A stretch of 64,000 nt of DNA from Myxococcus virescens. Lineage in GTDB: Bacteria; Myxococcota; Myxococcia; Myxococcales; Myxococcaceae. The notes under the pieces are model-generated. The model searched no databases. It saw nothing but the letters and a program-made list of their open reading frames with translations, and had not been told where the DNA came from. Position 1 is the stretch's first letter. The number at the start of each line of letters is the position of its first letter. Below, piece by piece: positions 7,386 to 15,892 of the stretch. The stretch is from the NCBI RefSeq assembly GCF_900101905.1, contig NZ_FNAJ01000006.1:434021-498020 (forward strand), read 5' to 3'. Position numbers and translations under genes: made by a program.

Positions 7386-9179
7386 TCAGTGGCTCCGCTG
7401 CTGAACGGGGCCGCCCTCTCGCGACAGGTTCAGCGCGGTGCCCACCAGCGCGAGGTGGCTGAAGGCCTGCGGGAAGTTGCCCACCATCTTGTGGGCCACC
7501 GGGTCGTATTCCTCGGACAGCAGGCCCACGTCGTTGCACAGGCCCAGCAGGCGCTCGAACAGCGCGCGCGCCTCGTCCTTGCGGCCCATCAGCGCCAGCG
7601 CGTCCGCCAGCCAGAAGCTGCACGCCAGGAAGACGCCTTCGCCCGGAGGGAGGCCGTCCCGCGTCTCGTGCGTGTGGTAGCGGCGCACCAGCCCGTCGTG
7701 GCACAGCTCGCGGCGGACGGCCTCCACGGTGCCGCGCACGCGGACGTCGTCGGGCGGGAGGAAGCCCACCATGGGAATCAACAGCAGGCTGGCGTCCAGG
7801 GCCTGGCTGCCAAAGGCCTGGGTGAAGGTGTTGCGGCGCGCGTCGTAGCCCCGCGCGCAGATGTCCGCGTGCATCTGCGCCCGCAGCGCCTTCCAGTGCT
7901 CCACCTGCGCGCCGCGCATGCCGCGCAGGTCCGCCGTCTTCACCATCCGGTCCATGGCCACCCAGGCCATGACCTTGGAGTGGGTGAACTGCTGTCGCCC
8001 GCCGCGCACCTCCCAGATGCCCTCGTCGGGCTGGTCCCAGTGGCGCTCCACGAAGCGCAGCAGGTGCACGCTCACGTCCCAGGCCTCGGCGTCCGAGCAG
8101 ACGCCGTGACGGAGCGCGTGGTAGAGGCAGTCGGCAATCTCGCCGAAGACGTCCAACTGGAACTGGCCCACGGCGGCGTTGCCGATGCGCACCGGGCGCG
8201 AGCTCGCGAAGCCCGGCAGCCACGGCAGCTCCAGCTCGGTGACGCGGCGCTCTCCGGCCACGCCGTAGAGGATTTGGAGCTCGTCGGGCTCTCCAGCCAC
8301 CGCGCGCAGCAGCCAGTCCCGCCAGGCCTGGGCTTCCTGGGTGTAGCCGGCGTCCAGCAGGGTCAGCAGCGTCAGCGTGGCATCCCGCAGCCAGCAGTAA
8401 CGGTAGTCCCAGTTGCGCACGCCGCCCATCCGCTCCGGCAGGGACGTGGTGGGCGCGGCGACCACGCCGCCGGTGGGGGAGTAGGTGAGCGCCTTGAGGG
8501 TGATGAGCGAGCGCAGCACCTGCGCGCGCCAGGGGCTCTCATGGATGCAGCGGCGCGCCCAGGCGCGCCACCACCGCTCCGTGTCCGCGCGCGTGAGGAA
8601 GGGGTCCGGCGGCTGCCGGGGCGGAGGCAGGTGCGAAGGGTGCCAGGACAGGACGAAGGCCAGGCGCTGCCCTTCCGGCACGGCGAAGTCCGCGAGCACA
8701 TGGCTGTGCTCCAGACGCAGCGGCAGCTCCGTGGACAGGTAGAGCGCATCCGGGCCGGCCTTGGTGCTGACGCCTCCCGGAATCAGGCGGGCCCAGGGCG
8801 TGCGGTCGCCGTAGCCGAAGCAGGGGGCGAACTCCAGGTGGAGCGGCACCTGTCCGGTGCGGGCCTCCACGATGCGAATCAACTGCGGCGTGTCCGCGCG
8901 CAGCGGCATGAAGTCGCACAGGCGCACGGTGCCAGCGTCGGTGTGGAACTCCGTCTCCAGGACCAGCGTGTCGCGCACGTAGCGGCGGTGGACGCGCCGC
9001 ACGGGCACGGTGGGGGTGATGCGCCAGAAGCCATGCCGCGGCTCACCCAGCAGCGCCGCGAAGCACGCGTCTGAGTCGAAGCGCGGCCAGCACAGCCAGT
9101 CGATGGCGCCGTCATTCGCCACCAGCGCGGCGCTGTGCGTGTCTCCAATGAGGGCATGGGCTTCGATGGGCAGCGCCAT
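7386..9179 (-). CDS. Glycoside hydrolase family 15 (glucoamylase/trehalase-like)
   Basis: The 597-residue protein has the two-part bacterial GH15 layout. The N-terminal beta-sandwich (about 1-210) starts IEAHALIGDTHSAALVANDGAIDWLCWPRFDS. The (alpha/alpha)6 catalytic domain (about 230-580) contains GGVRNWDYRYCWLRDATLTL and the second acidic motif LLSEEYDP near residue 555. These enzymes hydrolyse terminal alpha-glucosyl bonds of glycogen-like glucans or trehalose, but the substrate cannot be fixed from sequence. There is no signal peptide, so it is cytoplasmic. It stands alone, with a 355-bp gap upstream and the beta-barrel gene convergent downstream. Confidence 0.92.
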   Translation of the reverse strand: MALPIEAHALIGDTHSAALVANDGAIDWLCWPRFDSDACFAALLGEPRHGFWRITPTVPVRRVHRRYVRDTLVLETEFHTDAGTVRLCDFMPLRADTPQLIRIVEARTGQVPLHLEFAPCFGYGDRTPWARLIPGGVSTKAGPDALYLSTELPLRLEHSHVLADFAVPEGQRLAFVLSWHPSHLPPPRQPPDPFLTRADTERWWRAWARRCIHESPWRAQVLRSLITLKALTYSPTGGVVAAPTTSLPERMGGVRNWDYRYCWLRDATLTLLTLLDAGYTQEAQAWRDWLLRAVAGEPDELQILYGVAGERRVTELELPWLPGFASSRPVRIGNAAVGQFQLDVFGEIADCLYHALRHGVCSDAEAWDVSVHLLRFVERHWDQPDEGIWEVRGGRQQFTHSKVMAWVAMDRMVKTADLRGMRGAQVEHWKALRAQMHADICARGYDARRNTFTQAFGSQALDASLLLIPMVGFLPPDDVRVRGTVEAVRRELCHDGLVRRYHTHETRDGLPPGEGVFLACSFWLADALALMGRKDEARALFERLLGLCNDVGLLSEEYDPVAHKMVGNFPQAFSHLALVGTALNLSREGGPVQQRSH

Positions 9180-9534
9180 GCGGGAAAGCTAGGGACGCCT
9201 CCCGCGGCGTGTCCCTCCAGGAGCACCCGGAGCGGCGGGCCGTCCACGGGCCCCGCGGATGGCGGAGGAGGGGGCAGCCGCCCGCTCGCGACGCATCCAC
9301 GCCATGCGACAAGACATGGGGCATGAACAGGGAATGCCGCGGCGCGCGAACCGCCCTCGGTATGGGGTTGCCCGGACATGACTGTCCATGCGGGCCGGCC
9401 ATTCTCGGTTGGCGTTGGTCCTCCGCGCGGGGTTCCCCAGGGTGTGCGCGGTCTGGTGTTTCATCCGCATGTTTCACCCGCATGCGGGCCTCGCGGCGGC
9501 CCCGCACCTCCGGCGGGGAGGCGCGTACTGCTTC
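9180..9534. other. Intergenic gap with hairpins
   Basis: No supported gene lies in these 355 bp. The right part holds a hairpin CCCCGC/GCGGGG (9500-9505 with 9513-9518), 17-35 nt past the proline dehydrogenase stop, which may end that transcript. A perfect 12-bp palindrome CCCGCATGCGGG lies at 9477-9488. The left part should carry the GH15 promoter (minus strand). Confidence 0.4.
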
Positions 9535-10473
9535 CTACCCACGTGCCAGGTTGCGCAGAAGGAAGGCCAGGTTGGCGGGGCGCTCGGCCAGTCGGCGCAT
9601 GAAGTACGGGTACCAGTGCCGTCCGTACGGCACGTAGATGCGTACCGGGTGACCCTCCCTCACGAGTCGCTCCTGCAAGTCCCTGCGGATGCCGTACAGC
9701 ATCTGGAACTCGAAGGCGCCGCGCGGCAGTCCGCGCTTCGCCGCGTGGTCCAGTGCCGCTTCAATCATCCGTTCATCGTGCGTGGCGATGCCATGATACA
9801 TGCCGCTGTCCAGCAGCACCCGCATGGTGCGAACGAAGCTGGCATCCACGTCCCGCTTGTCTGGGAAGGCCACGTCGGGCTTCTCCAGATAGGCACCCTT
9901 GCAGAGACGGATGCGGATGCGCTGTGCGCACAGTTCCTTCGCGTCCTGCTCCGTGCGCCGCAAGGCGCTTTGCAACACGGCGCCGACATGGGGCTCGCCG
10001 AACTCCGCGCGCAGCTGTCGCACGATGTCCAGCGTCACCTGCGTCACCGAGCTGTCCTCCATGTCGATGCGCACGAAGGAGTCGTGGGCCGCGGCCTCGG
10101 CCACCACCGTGCGCGCGTTCTCCAGGGCCAGGGCTTCATCGAACAGCAGCCCGCACTGGGTGAGCTTCAGCGACACGTTGGCCCGCACGCCCACCACGTC
10201 GATGCGGGCCAGCAGCCGCTGGTACTGGCGCACCTCCTCCCGCGTCTCCTCGGGCGTCTGGACGGCCTCGTTGAGGTGGTCGAACGACGCCATGAGCCCG
10301 CGCGCGGACAGCGCCTTCACGGCGTCCACGGCCTCCTCCAGCGTCTCTCCGGCGATGAAGCGCGAGGCCAGCCGCCGGAAGGGGCGCAGGCGCATGGCGG
10401 CGCTCTCCAGTCCAGGGCGTCGGGCCAGGAACAGCAGGGCGGAGCGGGGCAGGTGGGTGGCGTCGGTGGTCAT
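9535..10473 (-). CDS. Proline dehydrogenase (monofunctional, FAD)
   Basis: The 312-residue size fits monofunctional proline dehydrogenase, which oxidises proline to pyrroline-5-carboxylate with FAD and passes electrons to quinone. Family barrel motifs are visible: VSLKLTQCGLLFD, FVRIDMEDSS, VGAVLQSALRRTEQD, RIRLCKGAYLEKPDVAF, YHGIATHDERMI, FEFQMLYGIRRDLQERL and YVPYGRHWYPYFMRRLAERPAN (read as overlapping parts). The last holds the substrate-binding R-x2-E. It follows an alpha/beta hydrolase gene by 15 bp and is probably the last gene of a three-gene leftward operon. No P5C dehydrogenase gene is adjacent. Confidence 0.93.
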   Translation of the reverse strand: MTTDATHLPRSALLFLARRPGLESAAMRLRPFRRLASRFIAGETLEEAVDAVKALSARGLMASFDHLNEAVQTPEETREEVRQYQRLLARIDVVGVRANVSLKLTQCGLLFDEALALENARTVVAEAAAHDSFVRIDMEDSSVTQVTLDIVRQLRAEFGEPHVGAVLQSALRRTEQDAKELCAQRIRIRLCKGAYLEKPDVAFPDKRDVDASFVRTMRVLLDSGMYHGIATHDERMIEAALDHAAKRGLPRGAFEFQMLYGIRRDLQERLVREGHPVRIYVPYGRHWYPYFMRRLAERPANLAFLLRNLARG

Positions 10474-10488
10474 GGTGTGGGTGGCGGC

Positions 10489-11370
10489 TCAGTGCAGGTG
10501 CTGCCGGAGGAAGTCCCCGGCCAGCGTGTTGAAGGCATCGGGGTGGCTCATGTAGGGCAGGTGGCTGGCGCCCCGGATGAGCGCCAGCCGGGCTCCGGGG
10601 ATGTGCCGGGCCACGTCGCGGGCGGCGCGCGGCGGCACCAGCACGTCCTGGCCGCCCTGGATGACGAGCGTGGGCACCTGGAGCTCATGGAGCCGGGGCA
10701 TCAGGTCCGTGGCCAGGATGTCCCGCAGCCGGCGCAGCAGCTCCACCGGGGACAAGCGCCGGGCCTCGCGCACGATTTCGGCCCGGCCCTCCGGCGGCAA
10801 CCGCTGGCCTCCCAGCACCCGGGCCACGGTGGGCGCCAGCAGGTACGCCAGGGGCCGGGGGGCGCGCACCAGGGTGGACAGCGTCAGGGCCAGCCGGCGG
10901 ATGCGGTGCACGCTGGCCACCGGTGACACCAGCACCAGCGCCTTCACCCGCTCCGGGTGGGCCAGGGCATAGGCCATGGCCAGCAGGCTGCCGTAGGACG
11001 ACCCCAGCAGGGCGAAGCGCCCCGGCAGCAGGGCCTCCGCGTGGTCCAGCACCGCCAGGTTCCACAAGAGCGGGGTGTGGGTGGCGGGGGTGCGCAGGGG
11101 CGGCGTCCAGAGCAGCAGCCTCAGCGCGCCCGTCAGTGGCTCCATGGGCGCGAAGGAACGGCCACTGGCCCCCAGCCCCGGAAGACACACCACGGTGCGT
11201 GACGCGTCCGTGTTGCCCTCTGGAAAGGTGAACAGGCGTACCGGTGTGCCTCGCACGGGACGGCGTTCACAAGACAGGTGGGCATAGCCCTGCTGGATGT
11301 CGTCCACCTTCGGGACGAGCGGCGGGCCGTGGGGATGTCCCCCCGGGCGGGATGACAGGGCTTCACGCAT
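10489..11370 (-). CDS. Alpha/beta hydrolase
   Basis: This 293-residue alpha/beta-hydrolase has the oxyanion stretch VCLPGLGASGRSF and the nucleophile elbow LLGSSYGSLLAMAYA (Ser in GSSYG). The acid is in VIQGGQDVLVPP and the catalytic His in IRGASHLPYM. The substrate is not determinable, but an ester is likely. The N-terminus overlaps the end of the upstream acyltransferase gene by 8 nt (11363-11370), so the two are translationally coupled. In plants the same two domains, hydrolase plus DAGAT-like acyltransferase, occur fused in phytyl ester synthases. That makes acyl transfer or turnover on a neutral lipid a reasonable guess. Confidence 0.85.
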   Translation of the reverse strand: MREALSSRPGGHPHGPPLVPKVDDIQQGYAHLSCERRPVRGTPVRLFTFPEGNTDASRTVVCLPGLGASGRSFAPMEPLTGALRLLLWTPPLRTPATHTPLLWNLAVLDHAEALLPGRFALLGSSYGSLLAMAYALAHPERVKALVLVSPVASVHRIRRLALTLSTLVRAPRPLAYLLAPTVARVLGGQRLPPEGRAEIVREARRLSPVELLRRLRDILATDLMPRLHELQVPTLVIQGGQDVLVPPRAARDVARHIPGARLALIRGASHLPYMSHPDAFNTLAGDFLRQHLH

Positions 11371-12085
11371 GGGAATGCCTCGTCAGGAGCCCCCGCACGC
11401 TGGCGGCCACGGTGTCCCGGAAGGCCCGGAGGCGGGATTCACTGGCATCCGGAGGCGGCGGGGCGTGAGGCGTCCCCAGGTGGAAGGTGAGCCGCACGGG
11501 CCAGGGCAGGGGCCCCATGCCCATCACCAACGGCATCCGGTATTTGTCATCGTTCGTCAGGCGCACGCGCAGGCGTTCCTCGCCCGGGGGCCACCGGAAG
11601 GTGTCATCCACCCCCTGGCCGGCGAAGGGCACCACCGGCACGCCGGCGCGGGCCGCCAGCCGCGCGAAGCCCAGCGACTGCTCCCAGCGCAGCCGGTAGC
11701 GCCCGTGGCTGTGCTTGAAGGTCTCCCACGCGCCCCCCGGATAGCAGACGACCAGTGAGCCCGCCCGAAGCGCCGTCATGGCGTTCTCCCGCGTCCCCTC
11801 CACGCCGCCCAGCCATGGCAACACCGTGCGGATCAACGGGATGCGGAAGAATCCCCGTTCCGTCAGGCCCAATGGATAGCGGCCGGTGCCCTGGTGGATC
11901 AGATGAAAGAAGGCAGGTGTCTCGTAACCCCAGACGCCGTGGTTCCCCACCAGCAGCACCGGGCCTTTCAATGGCAGGTGCTCGCAGCCCAGCAGCCGCG
12001 CCCGGTGGTACAGGGCCGACAGCGCCGCGCCCTGCTCGGCGAGGCGGAAGACGGCCCGGCGCAGGCTGGCGAGCGGGGCATCCAT
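11363..12085 (-). CDS. Lysophospholipid/diacylglycerol acyltransferase-like (MGAT-like LPLAT)
   Basis: This 240-residue protein has LPLAT-superfamily motifs. LVGNHGVWGYETPAFFHLI is block I in the HX5(D/E) form of the MGAT/DAGAT-like branch. GFFRIPLIRTVLPWLGGVEG is the region before block II, and VCYPGGAWETFKHSHGRY replaces the usual PEG motif. VPVVPFAGQGVDDTF follows as block IV. It should acylate a glycerol or other lipid alcohol at the inner membrane. It heads the operon with the hydrolase and proline dehydrogenase genes. The start at 12085 is the first Met of the compact domain and is divergent from the hemerythrin gene. Confidence 0.8.
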   Translation of the reverse strand: MDAPLASLRRAVFRLAEQGAALSALYHRARLLGCEHLPLKGPVLLVGNHGVWGYETPAFFHLIHQGTGRYPLGLTERGFFRIPLIRTVLPWLGGVEGTRENAMTALRAGSLVVCYPGGAWETFKHSHGRYRLRWEQSLGFARLAARAGVPVVPFAGQGVDDTFRWPPGEERLRVRLTNDDKYRMPLVMGMGPLPWPVRLTFHLGTPHAPPPPDASESRLRAFRDTVAASVRGLLTRHSHA

Positions 12086-12269
12086 GATGGAAAAACATGG
12101 GGATGCGTGGCGGCCCCAGCAGGCGGCGCCCCCCTCCTGGCCGCCGGGCAGCCGGGCGCTCTTGAGGCGGCGGTGGCCCCGACAGTGGGGGTTCGTAGGA
12201 GTTTGAGTAATGCCAGCTCGCAGGCATGCTCAGGTTGTCTGCTTCCAGGTGCATGCCGAACGTTCCGGC

Positions 12270-12767
12270 ATGGGCAGCCCGTTCGACATCCTCATCGACC
12301 AGCATCGGGAACTGGAAGAGCGTCTCGAGCGTCTGGCATCGGGTGGGGAACCCGATGAGCTGAGGGGATTGACGGCGGAGCTGCTGGCATTGCTGAGGCT
12401 TCACTCACGACTGGAGGAGCGTTGCCTCTACCCGGTGATGGCAGGGGTGGAGGGCCGCGAGTCTTGTCGTGAGCAGACGGAAGACCATCTCACGATGCGT
12501 GAGCTGATGGCTGAGCTGGAAGAGCTGCCCTCGGGCCATTCCGAGTGGCAGGCGCGTCTGTTGACACTGGAAGACCTGGCGGTGGCTCATTTCCAAGAAG
12601 AGGAGAATGCACGACTGCCCCAGCTCATGACTGCCCTGGATTCCCTGTCGTTGGACGACCTGCGGCGTGATTTATCGGCCACTTGGGACGAGCTGCTGTC
12701 ACGCCCCCAGGTGTCCCAGGTGGCGGGGGAGGCCCCCCTGCTGGAGTCCCTGCACTGGGACGGCTAG
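12270..12767 (+). CDS. Hemerythrin HHE-domain protein
   Basis: This 165-residue helical protein has the HHE cation-binding pattern: IDQHRELEERL, LLRLHSRLEERCLYP, EDHLTMRELM and LAVAHFQEEENARLP supply His and Glu ligands across four helices for a di-iron site. Such proteins bind O2 or NO, or buffer iron in the cytoplasm. The ATG at 12270 is preferred because DILIDQH, the first ligand helix, follows directly. It is transcribed divergently from the acyltransferase operon with about 180 bp between them. Confidence 0.85.
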   Translation: MGSPFDILIDQHRELEERLERLASGGEPDELRGLTAELLALLRLHSRLEERCLYPVMAGVEGRESCREQTEDHLTMRELMAELEELPSGHSEWQARLLTLEDLAVAHFQEEENARLPQLMTALDSLSLDDLRRDLSATWDELLSRPQVSQVAGEAPLLESLHWDG

Positions 12768-12965
12768 GCCACGGCTGCCGCCGGGAAACAGGTGAGACCT
12801 GCGACAACGGGGCGAATGGTCCGTTGCTCAGTCACAACTTTTATCTCTTCCTTTAGACAAAACCATTTTTGGAAGGTAAGGGTATGGGCAGCATCACAAG
12901 CATCGAGCATCAGCCCCCCCTAGTACTGCATTACTCTTGTCGTTCCCCAGGTGAGGATTCAACGA
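12768..12965. promoter_or_regulatory. A/T-rich promoter region before the AT-hook/Cys-His gene
   Basis: Around 12833-12880 the sequence is unusually A/T-rich for this genome (AACTTTTATCTCTTCCTTTA and AAAACCATTTTTGGAAGG). This suggests a strong or bent promoter upstream of the gene at 12966. No exact box is certain. Confidence 0.35.
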
Positions 12966-13502
12966 ATGTCCGTGGATAAAGCGTTTCGCGACATGATCCG
13001 CAATGAAATCGAGGTCCAGCTCAAGCCGCTGCGTGACGTGGTCGCGCGGCTGGAGGAGGGCACGGCGGACTTGGACGCGCTCCGCAACGTGGCCGAGCGC
13101 CTGGCCCCGCTGGCCGAGGTCGTCGGGCCCCTGTTCGGCGCCCAGATTCCCGCGGCCGCCAAGGCCGGCCGTCGCGGCCCGGGTCGCCCTCCCGCGGCGC
13201 GCAGCTCCGTGACGGCGGCCCCCGCGGCCGTGGGTGGCAAGCGTCGTGGCCGCAAGCCGGCGGCGGCGGGTGCTGACGGCTCGCGCGCGTGCGCCATCAT
13301 CGGCTGCGGCAAGCCCAGCCGCACCAAGGGCTACTGCGCGGCCCACTACCAGAAGCTCCGCATGCTGGAGAAGACCAACCGCCGCCCGAGCGACTGGAAG
13401 GACTACGCCGACCCGGACAGCGTGGACGACATCAAGCTGCCGCGTGGACGCGCCGCGTCCAAGGCGTTGGCGGCTGCCGCTCAGGCTGGGCACGCAGGCT
13501 AG
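12966..13502 (+). CDS. Cys/His-cluster protein with AT-hook-like motifs (copy 1)
   Basis: This 178-residue protein is of unknown function. Residues 1-60 form an amphipathic, probably coiled helix (FRDMIRNEIEVQLKPLRDVV). Residues 68-100 are basic with AT-hook-like cores GPGRPPAAR and RRGRKPAAA. Residues 109-127 hold C-x4-C-x9-C-x2-H (C109, C114, C124, H127), which could bind zinc. A conserved block TNRRPS-WKD...LPRGRAASKAL follows. The same order of parts occurs in the gene at 59816-60610. A nucleoid or DNA-binding role is inferred. An AGGTGAGG sequence 9 nt before ATG 12966 decides the start over an in-frame GTG at 12951. Confidence 0.75.
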   Translation: MSVDKAFRDMIRNEIEVQLKPLRDVVARLEEGTADLDALRNVAERLAPLAEVVGPLFGAQIPAAAKAGRRGPGRPPAARSSVTAAPAAVGGKRRGRKPAAAGADGSRACAIIGCGKPSRTKGYCAAHYQKLRMLEKTNRRPSDWKDYADPDSVDDIKLPRGRAASKALAAAAQAGHAG

Positions 13503-13631
13503 CCAGCGGCACGCTGCCCCGGCCCGGGCAGAGAGTGACCGCGCCCCCGTCGTTCCGCTCTGTTGCTGGGAGAGGAATCGGGGTCCGCCCATGCGGGAGA
13601 GACTTGCCCGTGGGGGCTTGCACGAGCATGA

Positions 13632-14507
13632 ATGCCCGGGCCCATGAACAAACGCGATTTGGAGCCTGGAATCATCACCGACCTGGCCGGAAGGACCACG
13701 TACGGTGATTATCTGCAGCTCGACCGGCTCTTGTCGGCGCAGGTGACGCGCTCGCAGCCGCCTCACCACGACGAGCTGTTGTTCATCATCCAGCATCAGA
13801 CGAGCGAGCTGTGGATGAAGCTGCTCATCCACGAGCTGGGCGCCTGCATCCGTTACGTGCAGGCGGACCGGCTGGAGCCGTCGTTCAAGATTTTCGCGCG
13901 CGTGGCGCACATCCAACGGATGCTCTTCGAACAGTGGAGCGTGTTGGAGACGCTCACGCCGAACGAGTACCTGGAGTTCCGCGACACGCTGGGCAGCTCC
14001 TCTGGCTTCCAGAGCTTCCAGTACCGTGCGGTGGAGTTCCTGCTGGGCAACAAGGACGCGCAGGCGTTGATGCCCTTCCGCCACGTCCCCGCCATCCACG
14101 GCGAGTTGGAGCGGCTGTTCGAATCCCCCAGCCTGTATGACGAGTTCCTGCGCCACCTGTCGCGCATGGGACATCCGGTGCCGCAGAGCCACGTGCAGCG
14201 TGACTGGCGCAAGCCCTACGAGAAGAGCCCGGAGGTGGTGGAGGTGTTCCGGCGCATCTACCAGGACGCCGAGGCGCACTGGGATGCGTATGAGATGTGC
14301 GAGAAGCTGGTGGACACCGAGGAGCGTTTCCAGCTCTGGCGCTACCGCCACATGATGACGGTGATGCGCATCATCGGCTTCAAGCAGGGCACGGGCGGCT
14401 CCTCGGGCGTGGGCTTCCTGCGCAAGGCGTTGGACCTGCGCTTCTTCCCGGAGCTGTGGGACGTGCGCACGGAGCTGACGCCGCCGCCTCCGCGCCACCG
14501 GCCCTGA
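13632..14507 (+). CDS. kynA: Tryptophan 2,3-dioxygenase
   Basis: The 291-residue heme dioxygenase opens the indole ring of tryptophan to N-formylkynurenine. The signature [16 protein letters not shown] and [20 protein letters not shown] (substrate pocket) lie near the N-terminus. [19 protein letters not shown] and the heme-ligand region [20 protein letters not shown] (axial His in YRH) follow, then SSGVGFLRK. Length fits the family. Start 13632 or the Met four codons later (13644) are both possible. No other kynurenine-pathway gene is adjacent. Downstream hairpins include the perfect palindrome CTGGCATGCCAG at 14589-14600. Confidence 0.95.
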   Translation: MPGPMNKRDLEPGIITDLAGRTTYGDYLQLDRLLSAQVTRSQPPHHDELLFIIQHQTSELWMKLLIHELGACIRYVQADRLEPSFKIFARVAHIQRMLFEQWSVLETLTPNEYLEFRDTLGSSSGFQSFQYRAVEFLLGNKDAQALMPFRHVPAIHGELERLFESPSLYDEFLRHLSRMGHPVPQSHVQRDWRKPYEKSPEVVEVFRRIYQDAEAHWDAYEMCEKLVDTEERFQLWRYRHMMTVMRIIGFKQGTGGSSGVGFLRKALDLRFFPELWDVRTELTPPPPRHRP

Positions 14508-14648
14508 ACGTTCGCTCGGCTGAAGACAGTCCAGCGCCTCCCGGGGCCGTCCATTCCGGTACGGCGCCGCGGAGGGAATGACGACTGTCTGGCATGCCAG
14601 GGTGGCCGGCCACGGATTGTCATGGGCGCGGGTTAGGCTTCACGCACC

Positions 14649-15770
14649 ATGGACGCTGCCGAACCGCTGCTCTTCGACAAGGCGTACGTCCTCTGCTACC
14701 GCACCTTCGACATCGCGGAGGAGCTGGACCTGGAGCGCGCGCGCCGGGTGCTCACGGAGGACTCGCGCCGGCTCAAGCTGTCACGGGAGAACAGTCAGTA
14801 CATCCAGCTGCCCAACCCACCGCTGGCCTATGAGCTGGGCCGCCGGCCCCTGGCACTGCGGGACGGTCCCGTCACGGTGGATGTCACCGCGCGCCTGTTC
14901 GACCATGGCGCCGTGTCCATCATCCTCCAGGTGCCGGTCGTTCCGGGCACCTCGTTGAAAGCGCTCACGCGCATGGCGGACGAGCTCTATGACAGCCAGG
15001 CGCTGGAGGACCTGGCGTTGGAGTTGGTGGAAGGTGTGCGCCGCACCATCGCCCCCGCCGCGCAGGCGCCGCACCTGTGGGAGCAGAACGAGAGCTACAC
15101 CGTCATCTTCGCCGAGCACATCCGTGGCAATCCCACCGCGGATGAGCTGGTGACGCGCGCGGACCTGGCCCGGCTGCTCCTGGGCGAAAGCGGCACGGTG
15201 CCGCTGTCTCCGCGTGAGAGCGAATCCGTGCTCCAGTCGCGCTTCAGCTACACCATCCAAGACCTGGTCGTCATCGACTGGAACAGTGCCTTCGTCTACG
15301 AGCCGTCCGGCTCGCGAGACATCCCCGACCTGCTGGAAATCGCCAACGCGCAGTTGTTGGAGTTCCGCTACTACGACGAGCGGTTGGACGCGCACATCAC
15401 CCGCATCCACGAGAAGGTGCAGGCCGCGCGGCATGGGTGGGCCACGTTGTTCCGCAGCCCCTACCGCAGCCTGGCCCGGCAGACGCTCTCCACGCTGGTG
15501 GACCTCAACGAGTTCATCGAGCGCGTGGAGAACAGCCTCAAAATCATCGGCGACTTCTACCTGGCCAAGGTCTACGAGAGCGCCGTGCGCCGCATGCGCA
15601 TCCCGGCGTGGCAGGCCGCCGTCACCCGCAAGCAGCAGTTGCTGGCCCAGACGTATGGCCTGCTCAAGGGCGACGTGGACATCGACCGCTCCCACACGTT
15701 GGAGGCCGTCATCGTCCTGCTCATCGTGCTGGAAATCTTCTTCGCCTTCTTCCGCGTCTTCGAGCACTGA
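14649..15770 (+). CDS. RMD1/DUF155-like membrane-anchored protein
   Basis: This 373-residue protein is mostly soluble, with a single C-terminal membrane helix (LEAVIVLLIVLEIFFAFFRVF). The long second half (about 215-373) has the pattern of the RMD1/Sif2 (DUF155) family: IPDLLEIANAQLLEFRYYDERLD, then VDLNEFIERVENSLKIIGDFYLAKVYESAVRR in pieces, ending in a helix plus TM segment. Eukaryotic members act at mitochondrial or nuclear membranes, while bacterial roles are unknown. The N-terminal half (residues 1-190) is not recognisable. The start ATG fits a preceding GGGTTAGG. It precedes the large sensor kinase gene by 122 bp. Confidence 0.65.
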   Translation: MDAAEPLLFDKAYVLCYRTFDIAEELDLERARRVLTEDSRRLKLSRENSQYIQLPNPPLAYELGRRPLALRDGPVTVDVTARLFDHGAVSIILQVPVVPGTSLKALTRMADELYDSQALEDLALELVEGVRRTIAPAAQAPHLWEQNESYTVIFAEHIRGNPTADELVTRADLARLLLGESGTVPLSPRESESVLQSRFSYTIQDLVVIDWNSAFVYEPSGSRDIPDLLEIANAQLLEFRYYDERLDAHITRIHEKVQAARHGWATLFRSPYRSLARQTLSTLVDLNEFIERVENSLKIIGDFYLAKVYESAVRRMRIPAWQAAVTRKQQLLAQTYGLLKGDVDIDRSHTLEAVIVLLIVLEIFFAFFRVFEH

Positions 15771-15892
15771 GGCACCCGAGGGGAATCCCGTACTTCAGGG
15801 CAACGCGCTGTGCGGTATCCACGCTTCGTCTGGCATGGGAGAATGAGGTTTCGAGGCAGGGAGCCATGCGTCCGTGCCGGGGGGAGTGGGGC

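Noticed and set aside
9388-10926. Plus-strand open frame opposite proline dehydrogenase
   Set aside because: His/Gln/Gly-rich antisense of a conserved enzyme gene.
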